Shown: piece by piece, positions 7,860 to 15,733 of the stretch
How positions within the stretch are numbered: the first letter of the stretch is position 1
How the letters are laid out: every line of letters begins with the position of its first letter
Notes under the pieces: generated by a model
Databases searched by the model: none
What the model was told of the DNA's origin: nothing
Seen by the model: only the letters and a program-made list of their open reading frames with translations
Position numbers and translations under genes: made by a program
Source of the DNA: Burkholderiales bacterium
Lineage (GTDB): Bacteria; Pseudomonadota; Gammaproteobacteria; Burkholderiales; Burkholderiaceae
Reading direction: 5' to 3'
Assembly: GCA_947371645.1 (NCBI GenBank)
Contig: CANBQJ010000035.1
Span: 1 to 24,627 of the forward strand
DNA: 24,627 bases

Positions 7860-9707
7860 TCAAGCTATCACGGTCGTGTCGAAGACATGTGTCAGGCTGT
7901 TGCCGAGGTCATCCAGCGTGGGCGAACGGCCTGGCGCCCAGTCACGGGTGTTGACCGTGTAGGCCCAGTCCACGCCATCGCCCCGAGACACGGCCAGGGT
8001 GGACGCCCCCGGGGTGCTGCCCGCACGCGCCGAATTGGCCGCGCGGCCACCGTTGCCCCACACGGCGTGCAGGTGGATGAACTGCACCATGGCTTGCGCC
8101 GACGCGCCCAGGCCATCGTTGGGGTCACCCACTTCGTTGATCTCCCCATCGCCACCATAGACGGCCGGGATCAAGCGGCTGGACGCCAGGTCCAGCGGGC
8201 TCAGGCCCAGGCCCTGGTCTTCAGCGATCGCCTCGTGGGCATTGCGGCCACTGGCCAGGGTGGAGATGACCTGCACCTCGCTGATGCCCGCTGGCGTGAG
8301 CAGCGCCGACTTGACGAAGTCGGCATAGTGCTGACCCGTCACCTTCTCCACCACGGCACCCGCCAGCAGGTAGCCGAAGTTGGAGTACTTGTTGTTGGTG
8401 CCTGGGGTGAAGTCCAGCGGGCGGCCGTACATGTAGCGGGCCACGTCCAGCTTGGTTGCCGGGTGCCCCAGGTTCAGGTCCAGCGCGATCTTGCGCATGT
8501 TGTAGGTCGGGTCGAAGCCGGAGCCCGTCCCCGTGTCGTCATAGCCACCGGTGTGGTCCAGCAGCTGCTGGACGGTGATGTTGTCGCTGCGCGGGTCGGC
8601 TGGGTGCGAGAAGCCCAGCAGCGGGTAGACCTTGGTCGTGGGCGTCAGCTTCTTGCTGTCGTACAGGGCTTGCACCGCTGCCTCCAGAAACATCTTGCTG
8701 CAACTGGCCAGCAAGAAACGGTCGCTGGGCTGGGTGCCGCGGTAGCCAGGTTCGGCCCAGGTGTAGGCACGCGAGAACTTGATGCTGCCGCTCTTGCCCA
8801 CCGCCAACTGGGCCGCACGCACGCCATGCGTCTGCATGAAGTTCTGCATCGCATGGTCCAGAGCGGCCAAGCCCGGCACCGCCGTGCCGGTCACCGACCA
8901 CTGCCGCGCCATGGGCAGGTCCTGCTTGGCGAAGATGGCGGCATAGCGTATGTCGTTGCCCACGCCACCACCTTGCACGCAGATGGGATAGAGCCCGGCA
9001 GCCTTCTGCTTGTCGAACTCGGTCTGGTAGTCGCTGGCGCTCATGCCGTGGCGGGCCACCCAGGTGCCGACCACGTCGTCCTTGAACACCGAGCAATACA
9101 TGTGGTCACTGGACACGGCGACATAGGCCGGCCGGTAACCCGAGAGCTGGTAGCCAGGCAGCTGCACTTCGGCGTTGAAGACATCCTGGTAGCTCTCGCC
9201 GGTGTCGGAGGGGTGGGCGTGCCACTTCACGTAGCCTGGGTTGGCGTGCCAGACGGCCATGTAGCGGCGGTCCGAAGACGTGCCGTAGATGGCCACGGAA
9301 CGCAGCACCATGCCCTGGCTGTGGGCAGACTTGTTCAGGTTCTGGAAGGTGCCCACATTGGCCTCGGGGCCGGACGTCATGCCGTGTCGGGCCAGCCAGG
9401 TGCCAGGCACACCCTGCTCGAAAACCGCCGCGAACACGGCGTTGGCGGCGGTGCCCGTGCCCGTCACCAGCACCGGCACATAGCCCTTGGCCGTCCAGTT
9501 GTTGAAGAAGGACTGGTAACCCTCGCTGTTGACGCCATGCACGGCCACCCAGGCGCTGCCCGCGCGCTTCACCCACACCGCCGCGTAGTGCGCATCCGAC
9601 GGGTCACCGTAGACGCTCAGCGAAATCATCCGGTAGCCCTGGGCGCTGAAGGTGTTGAAGTTGGCTTGGTGCTGGGTGCCATTGACCCCGTGGTAGGCCT
9701 GAAACAT
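7860..9707 (-). CDS. Serine hydrolase with N-terminal bacterial tandem repeats (polyglycine hydrolase-like)
   Basis: A 615-residue protein in two parts. Residues 1 to about 285 contain roughly five units of 45-55 residues of the bacterial tandem repeat domain 1 type, with recurring W-V-A-(V/R)-H-G-(V/M), F-x-A-x-G-Y and Y-A-A-V-W elements. Residues of about 300-615 form a class C beta-lactamase-like domain. Its nucleophile motif is SCSK (Ser335, Lys338) and its second motif is YSN (Tyr441). This is the domain order of the fungal polyglycine hydrolases that cut the glycine linker of plant class IV chitinases, and of their bacterial homologues, whose substrates are mostly unknown. The ATG at 9707 has GGAG 7 bases upstream. 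No signal peptide is visible at this start or in the longer open frame, which is odd for such an enzyme. Confidence 0.85.
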   Translation of the reverse strand: MFQAYHGVNGTQHQANFNTFSAQGYRMISLSVYGDPSDAHYAAVWVKRAGSAWVAVHGVNSEGYQSFFNNWTAKGYVPVLVTGTGTAANAVFAAVFEQGVPGTWLARHGMTSGPEANVGTFQNLNKSAHSQGMVLRSVAIYGTSSDRRYMAVWHANPGYVKWHAHPSDTGESYQDVFNAEVQLPGYQLSGYRPAYVAVSSDHMYCSVFKDDVVGTWVARHGMSASDYQTEFDKQKAAGLYPICVQGGGVGNDIRYAAIFAKQDLPMARQWSVTGTAVPGLAALDHAMQNFMQTHGVRAAQLAVGKSGSIKFSRAYTWAEPGYRGTQPSDRFLLASCSKMFLEAAVQALYDSKKLTPTTKVYPLLGFSHPADPRSDNITVQQLLDHTGGYDDTGTGSGFDPTYNMRKIALDLNLGHPATKLDVARYMYGRPLDFTPGTNNKYSNFGYLLAGAVVEKVTGQHYADFVKSALLTPAGISEVQVISTLASGRNAHEAIAEDQGLGLSPLDLASSRLIPAVYGGDGEINEVGDPNDGLGASAQAMVQFIHLHAVWGNGGRAANSARAGSTPGASTLAVSRGDGVDWAYTVNTRDWAPGRSPTLDDLGNSLTHVFDTTVIA

Positions 9708-9858
9708 GGTGGATCTCCAAAGAGTGGTCGATGTGGTGAGGCCGCGACGGCCAGACGAGCCCGGACGGCAGCCGCCACTGTCTGGGCTTTGCGGACGAAC
9801 GGCCATCCCTAGCTGCGCGCTTCAAACTGGGGGGCCTGCAGGCCTTGACTTATGCAAT

Positions 9859-9872
9859 TTGATGCACATCAA
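9859..9872 (+). promoter_or_regulatory. FNR/Anr box
   Basis: TTGATGCACATCAA is an exact match to the FNR/Anr consensus TTGAT-N4-ATCAA. Its centre at 9865.5 puts a class II transcription start near 9907. TGTCAT at 9895-9900 is correctly placed as a -10 element for that start. This would leave a leader of about 20 bases before the ATG at 9927. Activation under low oxygen is the expected mode. Confidence 0.82.
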
Positions 9873-9926
9873 TTCCTGGCGGGATTCGGCCACCTGTCAT
9901 GCCAGCGACAAGCGATTGGGCTCAAC

Positions 9927-11411
9927 ATGAACACCTCCCTGCAACCGCCCTTGCCCGCCATGACCGATGTCCTGCAACCGAACGACTGGATGGAGAACCA
10001 CCCCTACGACGAGATCCGCGTGGGTGACACCGCCCACCTGAAGCGCACCTTGACGAACGACGACATCGAGTTGTTCGCCGCCATGTCGGGCGACACCAAC
10101 CCGGCTCACCTGGATGCCGACTACGCCCAGCAAACGCCTTTCCACAGCGTGGTCGCCCACGGCATGTGGGGCGGCGCGCTGATCTCGGCGGTGCTGGGCA
10201 CGCAGTTCCCCGGGCCCGGCACGATCTACATCAGCCAGAGCCTGCATTTCGAGCGGCCCGTGCACGTGGGCGACACGCTGGACGTGCAGGTGACCGTGAA
10301 AGAGAAGGTCGACGAGAAGCACCACGTCTGCCTGGACTGCCGCTGCACCGACCAGAACGGCAAGGCGGTGATTGCCGGCACCGCCTGGGTGGTGGCCCCC
10401 ACAGAGAAGGTCAGGCGCCCGCGCATGGCACCTGCAAGCGTGCGCCTGTCGCACCCGCAGCAACGCTACCAGGCGCTGTTGAAACTCACCCAGGGCCTGC
10501 CTCCCTTGACGGTGGCCGTGGTGCACCCCTGTAGCCCGGAGGCCCTGCAAGGTGCGCTGGACGCCCAGGCCCAGGGCCTGATCAACCCCATCCTCGTGGG
10601 CCCGGCCGACAAGGTGCGCGCCGTGGCCGCTGCCGCTGGCCTGAACATCGCCGGCCTGCACCTGATCGACGTGCCCCACAGCCATGCCGCAGCAGCCGAA
10701 GCCGTGGCCCTGGTGCAGCGCGGCGAGGCCCACGCCTTGATGAAGGGCAGCCTGCACACCGACGAGCTCATGAGCGAGGTGGTCAAGCCCGGCTCCGGCC
10801 TGCGCACCGAGCGGCGCATCAGCCATGTCTTCGTGCTGGACGTGCCCAGCTACCCCAAGCCCCTCTTGATCAGCGACGCGGCCATCAACGTCACGCCCGA
10901 CCTGGAAGCCAAGCGCGACATCGTGCAAAACGCCATCGACCTGGCCCGGGCCCTGGGCATCGACTGCCCGAAGGTGGCCATCCTGGCGGCTGTCGAGACG
11001 GTGGAGTCCAAGATGCCCTCCACACTGGACGCCGCAGCGCTGTGCAAGATGGCAGACCGAGGCCAGATCAAGGGTGGCCTGGTGGACGGCCCGCTGGCCT
11101 TTGACAACGCCATATCGGCGCAGGCCGCGCGCGACAAGGGCATCACCTCCGAGGTGGCCGGACAGGCCGACATCCTCATTGCGCCCGACCTGGAAGCCGG
11201 CAACATGCTGGCCAAGCAGCTCCAGTACCTGGCCGATGCGCGGGCAGCCGGCATCGTCCTGGGTGCGCGCGTGCCGGTGATCCTCACCAGCCGAGCCGAT
11301 GGCCCCGTGTCCCGCGTGGCCTCCTGCGCGCTGGCCGTGCTGCTCACCCAATACCAGGCCCTGCAGGCCCGCGCCAGCAAGACCCTGGCCGCCACCAGCG
11401 CCGGAGGCTGA
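9927..11411 (+). CDS. Bifunctional MaoC-type enoyl-CoA hydratase / phosphate acetyltransferase
   Basis: A 494-residue cytoplasmic fusion. Residues of about 20-155 form a MaoC hot-dog hydratase domain with the (R)-hydratase signature (FAAMSGDTNPAHLDADYA, then VVAHGMWGG). Residues of about 175-490 form the phosphate acetyl/butyryltransferase domain (LMKGSLHTDELM, SGLRTERRISHVFVLDVP, VDGPLAFDNAIS). Phosphate acetyltransferase converts acetyl-CoA and phosphate to acetyl phosphate. This MaoC-Pta fusion is known from many proteobacteria. The start at 9927 was chosen because the earlier in-frame ATG at 9852 lies before or inside the FNR box; the ribosome binding site is weak. An ATG at 9960 is an alternative. 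The stop codon abuts the acetate kinase ATG (TGAATG), so the two are co-translated. Confidence 0.93.
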   Translation: MNTSLQPPLPAMTDVLQPNDWMENHPYDEIRVGDTAHLKRTLTNDDIELFAAMSGDTNPAHLDADYAQQTPFHSVVAHGMWGGALISAVLGTQFPGPGTIYISQSLHFERPVHVGDTLDVQVTVKEKVDEKHHVCLDCRCTDQNGKAVIAGTAWVVAPTEKVRRPRMAPASVRLSHPQQRYQALLKLTQGLPPLTVAVVHPCSPEALQGALDAQAQGLINPILVGPADKVRAVAAAAGLNIAGLHLIDVPHSHAAAAEAVALVQRGEAHALMKGSLHTDELMSEVVKPGSGLRTERRISHVFVLDVPSYPKPLLISDAAINVTPDLEAKRDIVQNAIDLARALGIDCPKVAILAAVETVESKMPSTLDAAALCKMADRGQIKGGLVDGPLAFDNAISAQAARDKGITSEVAGQADILIAPDLEAGNMLAKQLQYLADARAAGIVLGARVPVILTSRADGPVSRVASCALAVLLTQYQALQARASKTLAATSAGG

Positions 11412-12611
11412 ATGGGCAGCATCCTCGTGCTCAACGCGGGCTCATCGAGCATCAAGTTCGCCAGCTACGCCTGCCCCGGCGATGGCACGCCCTTGCAGGC
11501 CGCCGTGCATGGCCAGGTGGCCTGGCACCCCGGCCAGCTCAGCCTGGACGTGCGCAGCCCCGACCGCGCGCCGCTGCACCAGGAAGCCCGCCTGGGCGAC
11601 AGCGAAGACCCCGGCGGCGAGGCCCTGAGCTGGCTCATGGGCTGGCTGGATTCCAAAGCAGGCGATGCCGACTTCGGCGGCCCGGTGGTGGCCGTGGGCC
11701 ACCGTGTGGTGCACGGCGGGCCGCAGCACAGCCAGCCCGTGCAGGTGACGCCGGCCGTCATGGCCGACCTGCAGCAGCTGTGCCCGCTGGCGCCCCTGCA
11801 CCAGCCGCACAACCTGGCGGCCATCGCCCACATGCAGGCCCACCACCCCGAGCTGCCCCAGGTGGCCTGCTTCGACACGGCCTTCCACGCCCGACAACCC
11901 GCCGTCGAACGCGCCCTGCCCCTGCCGCGCCGGCTCACCGCCCAGGGCCTGCAGCGCTACGGCTTCCACGGCCTGTCCTACACCTACATCGCGCAGACCT
12001 TGCCAACCGTGCTGGGTGAACGCGCCCAGGGCCGCGTCATCGTGGCCCACCTGGGCAATGGCGCCAGCCTGTGCGCCATGAAAGGCGGCCAGAGCCTGGC
12101 CACCACCATGGGCTTCTCGGCGCTGGACGGCCTGATGATGGGTACGCGCACCGGCAGCCTGGACCCGGGCGTGCTGCTCTACCTGATGCAGACCCTGGGG
12201 CTGGACGCCCAGGCGATTGCCCACCTGCTGTATGCCGAATCCGGTTTGCTGGGCGTGTCGGGCATCAGCAGCGACATGGCCGTGCTGCTCGCCAGCGACC
12301 GCGCGGAAGCCCGCGAGGCGGTGGACCTCTTCACCTACCGCGTCGTCAAGGAAATTGGCGCGCTCACCGCCGTGCTGGGGGGTCTGGACGCCCTGGTGTT
12401 TACCGCAGGCATTGGCGAACACGCCACGGCCATCCGCCAGCGCGTGGTGCACGCCTTTTCATGGCTGGGCATGCACCTGGACGACGAAGCCAATGCGCGG
12501 CACGCCCAGGTCATCAGCCAGCCTGGGAGCGCCGTGACCGTGCTGGTGCTGCCCACCGACGAAGAAGCGGTGCTGGCGACACAAACGAGGGCGGTCCTGG
12601 GCTTGCGGTGA
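11412..12611 (+). CDS. ackA: Acetate kinase (acetate/propionate kinase family)
   Basis: A 399-residue cytoplasmic kinase that turns acetyl phosphate and ADP into acetate and ATP. Family motifs appear in order: NAGSSSIKF at the N-terminus, VAVGHRVVHGG, HQPHNLAAI, CFDTAFHA, YGFHGLSYTYIA, VAHLGNGASLCAMKGG and DGLMMGTRTGSLDPG, then FTAGIGEHA. The length is normal for AckA. The ATG directly follows the stop codon of the MaoC-Pta gene. The pair makes the complete Pta-AckA pathway, and the upstream FNR box predicts use as a substrate-level ATP source when oxygen is low. Propionate or butyrate may also be accepted; this cannot be decided from sequence. Confidence 0.95.
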   Translation: MGSILVLNAGSSSIKFASYACPGDGTPLQAAVHGQVAWHPGQLSLDVRSPDRAPLHQEARLGDSEDPGGEALSWLMGWLDSKAGDADFGGPVVAVGHRVVHGGPQHSQPVQVTPAVMADLQQLCPLAPLHQPHNLAAIAHMQAHHPELPQVACFDTAFHARQPAVERALPLPRRLTAQGLQRYGFHGLSYTYIAQTLPTVLGERAQGRVIVAHLGNGASLCAMKGGQSLATTMGFSALDGLMMGTRTGSLDPGVLLYLMQTLGLDAQAIAHLLYAESGLLGVSGISSDMAVLLASDRAEAREAVDLFTYRVVKEIGALTAVLGGLDALVFTAGIGEHATAIRQRVVHAFSWLGMHLDDEANARHAQVISQPGSAVTVLVLPTDEEAVLATQTRAVLGLR

Positions 12612-12735
12612 TTGAGCACCGACAGCGATGCGTCCCGGTTATGGGCCGGTGAAAAACTGCGATTTCCATTCATCGACGTGCTTGAACACAATGGATTCCG
12701 TTGACACCAACAAACCAACCCCAAAGGAAAGCACC

Positions 12736-13092
12736 ATGTTGAACACCAAGACCACCCTGACCCAGCTGATCATCGGCGGCGTTGCCGCAGCCGGCGCCCT
12801 GTCCGCCCAGGTGGCCAGCGCCTCGCCCTTCCAGTCGCGCAGCCTCGACAGCGGCTACCAGGTGGCCCAGGCCGACACCGCCATGCCCGCGGCCGCCGCC
12901 TCTGCCCCCAAGGCCAAGGAAGGCAAGTGCGGCGAAGGCAAGTGCGGCGCCAACAAGAAGATGAAGCACGCAGAGGGCAAGTGCGGCGCTGACAAGAAGG
13001 CAGACGGCAAGTGCGGCGCCGACAAAAAGGCTGAAGGCAAATGCGGTGCCGACAAGAAGGCCGAAGGCAAGTGCGGCGCCGACAAGAAGTGA
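12736..13092 (+). CDS. hvfA: HvfA-type RiPP metallophore precursor with EGKCG repeats
   Basis: A 118-residue exported precursor peptide. The N-terminus is a signal peptide (MLNTKTTLTQLIIGGVAAAG, then ALSAQVASA). The C-terminal half is a Lys/Gly/Ala-rich tail with six KCG motifs: five EGKCG and one DGKCG, with cysteines at residues 65, 70, 83, 93, 103 and 113. The last four are exactly ten residues apart. In HvfA/bufferin-type systems the DUF692 enzyme converts such cysteines post-translationally into copper-binding groups, and the product protects the periplasm against copper. The ATG at 12736 has AAAGGA 7 bases upstream. The stop lies 7 bases before hvfB. The number of modified cysteines here is unknown. 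Confidence 0.92.
   Translation: MLNTKTTLTQLIIGGVAAAGALSAQVASASPFQSRSLDSGYQVAQADTAMPAAAASAPKAKEGKCGEGKCGANKKMKHAEGKCGADKKADGKCGADKKAEGKCGADKKAEGKCGADKK
12961..13089 (+). repeat. 30-bp tandem repeat in the hvfA coding sequence
   Basis: A 30-base unit recurs in phase at 12961-12990, 12991-13020, 13021-13050 and 13051-13080, plus a 9-base partial copy ending at the stop codon. The last three copies differ at only a few, mainly silent positions. Each encodes ten residues of the form DKKAEGKCGA. Unit number is likely to vary between strains by slippage. Confidence 0.9.
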
Positions 13093-13099
13093 GCCTGCG

Positions 13100-13957
13100 A
13101 TGCGCCACCTCCACACCCCCTGGACCGGCGCTGGCCTGGGCCTGCGTCGCGAACTCATCGCCGACCTGAGCACCGGCCTGCCCCCTGGCCTGGACTTTGT
13201 AGAAGTGGCGCCCGAGAACTGGGCGGGCGTGGGCGGCCCCCAAGCCCGCTTCCTGCAAGACCTCAGCAGCCAGATGCCTGTGGTCCTGCATGGCCTGTGC
13301 CTCAACCTGGGCGGCTTCGCCCCGCTGGACACCAGCCTGATCCGCGACATCGCTCACCTCATGAAGCGCCTGCGCTCGCCGTTTTTCTCCGAGCACCTGG
13401 CCTGGACGGCCGACGACGGCAACCTCTTTGACCTGCTGCCCCTGCCCTTCACCGAAGAAGCCGCCCGCCACGTGGCGCAACGCGTGGCCACGGTGCAGGA
13501 CATGCTGGGCTGCCGCATCGGCATCGAGAACGTCTCCACCTATGCCGCCAGCACGCTCAACGAGATGAGCGAACTGGACTTCACCCTGCGCGTGCGTGAG
13601 CTGGCCGACTGCGACCTGCACCTCGACGTCAACAACGTGCACGTCAACAGCGTCAACCACGGCTTCGATGCGCACGAATTCATCCGCCGACTGCCCTCAC
13701 AGCACATCCGCTACATCCACGTCGCCGGCCACCTGCAAGAGCCCGACGGCCTGCTGGTGGACACCCATGGCGCCGACGTCATCGACCCCGTCTGGGCCCT
13801 GCTCGACTTCACCTACGCGCAACACGGCGTCAAGCCCACCTTGCTGGAGCGCGACTTCAACCTGCCCGCCCTGGACACGCTGATGCAGGAGGTGCGGCGC
13901 ATTGGCCACAGCCAGGCCACCCTGGCCGCGGCTTCACAGCACGTGGAGGCCGCATGA
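13100..13957 (+). CDS. hvfB: MNIO-type RiPP maturase, DUF692 (HvfB/MbnB family)
   Basis: A 285-residue cytoplasmic enzyme with the TIM-barrel DUF692 fold of multinuclear non-haem iron oxidases. Candidate iron ligands occur in the conserved motifs: Glu39 in VAPENW, His64 in VLHGLCLNL, Glu98-His99 in SEHLAW, Glu143-Asn144 in IENVS, Asp176 and His181 in LDVNNVHVN, His207 in IHVAGH, Asp221 and His223, and Glu250 in LLERD. Relatives oxidise cysteines of a precursor peptide into oxazolone-thioamide or thiooxazole groups. The ATG at 13100 was chosen over 13046, which lies inside hvfA. The stop overlaps hvfC as ATGA. Its substrate is almost certainly the KCG-repeat peptide encoded just upstream. Confidence 0.93.
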   Translation: MRHLHTPWTGAGLGLRRELIADLSTGLPPGLDFVEVAPENWAGVGGPQARFLQDLSSQMPVVLHGLCLNLGGFAPLDTSLIRDIAHLMKRLRSPFFSEHLAWTADDGNLFDLLPLPFTEEAARHVAQRVATVQDMLGCRIGIENVSTYAASTLNEMSELDFTLRVRELADCDLHLDVNNVHVNSVNHGFDAHEFIRRLPSQHIRYIHVAGHLQEPDGLLVDTHGADVIDPVWALLDFTYAQHGVKPTLLERDFNLPALDTLMQEVRRIGHSQATLAAASQHVEAA

Positions 13958-14703
13958 ACCTGGAAACCTACCAGCGCCAGTTCGCGGGCTACATCCGCCA
14001 GCCTGAAGGTGCGCCGCCCGCCGTGGTCACGCAACCCGAGCGCCTGGGCCTCTACCGCGAGCTGCTCTTTCACAACCTGTGCAGCTTCATCGACGTCTGC
14101 CTGCCCATCAGCCGCCGCTGCCTGAGCGAGGCCGGCTGGCACACCCTGCAAACGCGCTTCTTTGCCCAAGCGCGTTGCCAGACGCCCTACTTCAGAGAGA
14201 TCCCCCAGGCCTTTGTGGACTGGCTGTTCGACGAGGCCCGAGAGCGCCTGGGTGAAGAGCCCGACCACCTGCCCTACCTGGCCCACTACGAGTGGCTGGA
14301 GCTGGCCGTGGACACCCACCCGGATGGCCCGCAGGTCAGCGGCCTGCAGCCTTGGCAGCCCGAGCTCGACGCCCCGGTGGTGATCGCGCCATCGCTGCGC
14401 GCCGTGTGCTACCCCTTCCCCGTGCACACCATCAGCCCGGGTGTGCACGTGCCCATGCAGACCACCTGGCTGATGTGCTGGCGCGATGACGATGGCGTTG
14501 TGCACTTTGGCGAGCTCAATGGCGCCACCCATGCCCTGCTGCTGCGCTTGCAGCAAGGCCCGCAGAAGCCCTCGGCGCTGGCCGATGGCCTGAGCCAGAC
14601 GCTGAACATGGCCATTGCCACACAACACGTGGTGGCGGAGCTGCAGTCGCTGGCCGATCAAGGCGTGGTGATGGGCATGCTGGCCAGCCTGCCTTCGCGC
14701 TGA
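13954..14703 (+). CDS. hvfC: HvfC/MbnC-type RiPP maturation partner (DUF2063)
   Basis: A 249-residue protein whose first ~95 residues match the putative DNA-binding domain DUF2063: YQRQFAGYIRQ, RLGLYRELLFHNLCSFID, and FFAQARCQTPYFREIPQAFVDWL. In MNIO systems this partner binds the maturase and delivers the precursor peptide; the DNA-binding name is historical. The C-terminal part is of the HvfC type, with no recognisable catalytic motif. The gene overlaps hvfB by four bases (ATGA), so the two products are probably made in equal amounts. A hairpin follows four bases after the stop. The family call is firm; the exact mechanism is known only by analogy. Confidence 0.9.
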   Translation: MNLETYQRQFAGYIRQPEGAPPAVVTQPERLGLYRELLFHNLCSFIDVCLPISRRCLSEAGWHTLQTRFFAQARCQTPYFREIPQAFVDWLFDEARERLGEEPDHLPYLAHYEWLELAVDTHPDGPQVSGLQPWQPELDAPVVIAPSLRAVCYPFPVHTISPGVHVPMQTTWLMCWRDDDGVVHFGELNGATHALLLRLQQGPQKPSALADGLSQTLNMAIATQHVVAELQSLADQGVVMGMLASLPSR

Positions 14704-14707
14704 GCGC

Positions 14708-14735
14708 GCAGCAGGCTCAGGCCTGCGCCTGCTGC
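14708..14735. terminator. Hairpin between convergent hvfC and lysR genes
   Basis: GCAGCAGG (14708-14715) and CCTGCTGC (14728-14735) form an 8-bp perfect stem with a 12-base loop just after the hvfC stop. It overlaps the 3' end of the convergent LysR gene. It could serve both directions, but there is no T-run on either side. Confidence 0.4.
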
Positions 14736-15589
14736 AGGGCCGCCAGCAGAGCGGCCATCGACATGGACTGTGGCTGATCGCTCACCGTCAGCGCCATCAC
14801 CCGGCGCACGAAGGCGTGGTCACTGGTGCGCACTGAGGCCAGCCCCGCGTGCGTCGCCAGCGACTGCGGCATGAAGGCCACGCCCAGCCCGGCCCGCACC
14901 ATGGACTGGATCCAGTCCTCACGCTGGCTCTCCTGCACCACGCGCACGTCAAAGCCCATCTCCTGCATCACGCGGTCGATGTGGTCGCTGTACTCGCAGT
15001 TCTGCCGCGAACAGTAGGGCTCGTCGCGCAGCTCGATCAGGTCGATGGCGTCACGCCCGGCAAAGCGGTGCTGGCTCGCATGCGCCACCACGTAGGCGTC
15101 CTCGAACAAGGTGGTCGTGCTGAAGCGGCGCGGGAAGTCGCTGGGTGAGCTCATCACCGCCACGTCCACCTGGTGCTTGTCCAGCCGGTCGATCAGGTCT
15201 TCCAGCGTGCCTTCGCTGAGCTGCACGTCCACCGCAGGGTGGGCATCGGTGAAAGCCGACACGCGGCCCAGCACGTGGTGGATGTCGATGGAGCACATCA
15301 CCCCCAGGCGGATCACCTCGCGCTGTTCGCGCACCAGGCGGCGGGCGTGCTCGCGAGCCTGGTTGGCCGTGGCGTAGATCTGCTGGAAATTGGGCAGCAT
15401 GGCGCGGCCCAGGTCGGTGAGCTGCACCGCGCTCTTGGTGCGGTCAAAGAGGCGGCCGCCCAGCAGCTCTTCCAGCTTCTGGATGGCCTTGGTCAGGGCA
15501 GGCTGTGACACGAAGCAGCGCTCGGCCGCACGCGTGAAGTTCAGCGTCTCGCTCAGCGCCAGGAAATAACGGATCTGGTAGAGCTCCAA
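14717..15589 (-). CDS. LysR family transcriptional regulator
   Basis: A 290-residue regulator. Residues of about 1-60 carry the winged helix-turn-helix of LysR proteins ([55 protein letters not shown]). The rest is the ligand-binding domain ([36 protein letters not shown]). The open frame runs far upstream, but the family begins at ELYQIRYF. The TTG at 15589 is preceded by GGGAGG and four C bases, so TTG was chosen although the spacing is short. It separates hvfABC from hvfX and is divergent from hvfX, which makes control of hvfX or of the whole copper-peptide locus likely. The inducer is not evident. Confidence 0.88.
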   Translation of the reverse strand: MELYQIRYFLALSETLNFTRAAERCFVSQPALTKAIQKLEELLGGRLFDRTKSAVQLTDLGRAMLPNFQQIYATANQAREHARRLVREQREVIRLGVMCSIDIHHVLGRVSAFTDAHPAVDVQLSEGTLEDLIDRLDKHQVDVAVMSSPSDFPRRFSTTTLFEDAYVVAHASQHRFAGRDAIDLIELRDEPYCSRQNCEYSDHIDRVMQEMGFDVRVVQESQREDWIQSMVRAGLGVAFMPQSLATHAGLASVRTSDHAFVRRVMALTVSDQPQSMSMAALLAALQQAQA

Positions 15590-15653
15590 GGGGCCTCCCG
15601 GCCGGGCAACAGCCCGGACCACACAGTCACCATTCTCGCCGCTTATGCCGCCA

Positions 15654-15671
15654 TGAAAAAGCACCATTTCA
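15654..15671. promoter_or_regulatory. Possible LysR operator between lysR and hvfX
   Basis: TGAAA (15654-15658) and TTTCA (15667-15671) form an inverted repeat with an 8-base spacer in the 144-base divergent region. The element includes a T-N11-A pattern as expected for LysR sites. The arms are short, so this is a weak candidate. A second inverted repeat, CCGGGC-AACA-GCCCGG at 15602-15617, lies just upstream of the lysR ribosome binding site and may form a hairpin in its leader. Confidence 0.25.
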
Positions 15672-15733
15672 CAGCGGGGCCGCTGATGCCTATCGTCACA
15701 CCCATGCCCCCTCAACGCCACACGGAGCCCCAC

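Noticed and set aside
7587..9812. 741-codon open frame on the plus strand opposite the serine hydrolase and secreted protein genes
   Set aside because: It is a GC-driven antisense shadow: composition is rich in Arg, Gly, His and Val, no domain is visible, and it covers two well-supported minus-strand genes and a terminator.
9897..11351. 484-codon minus-strand frame opposite MaoC-Pta, and the 336-codon frame opposite ackA (11442-12452)
   Set aside because: Both mirror strongly conserved enzymes; the products are His/Gly/Gln-rich shadow sequences without start signals.
12612..12735. Possible ECF or copper-regulator promoter ahead of hvfA
   Set aside because: No motif was close enough to a known -35/-10 pair or copper box to be called by eye.
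12855..13085. Minus-strand repeat frame with SAPHLPSAFL units opposite hvfA
   Set aside because: It is only the antisense reading of the KCG repeat; the plus-strand product has a signal peptide and a family.
12961..13089. Repeats as a CRISPR array
   Set aside because: The 30-bp units are contiguous with no spacers and lie within a coding sequence in phase.
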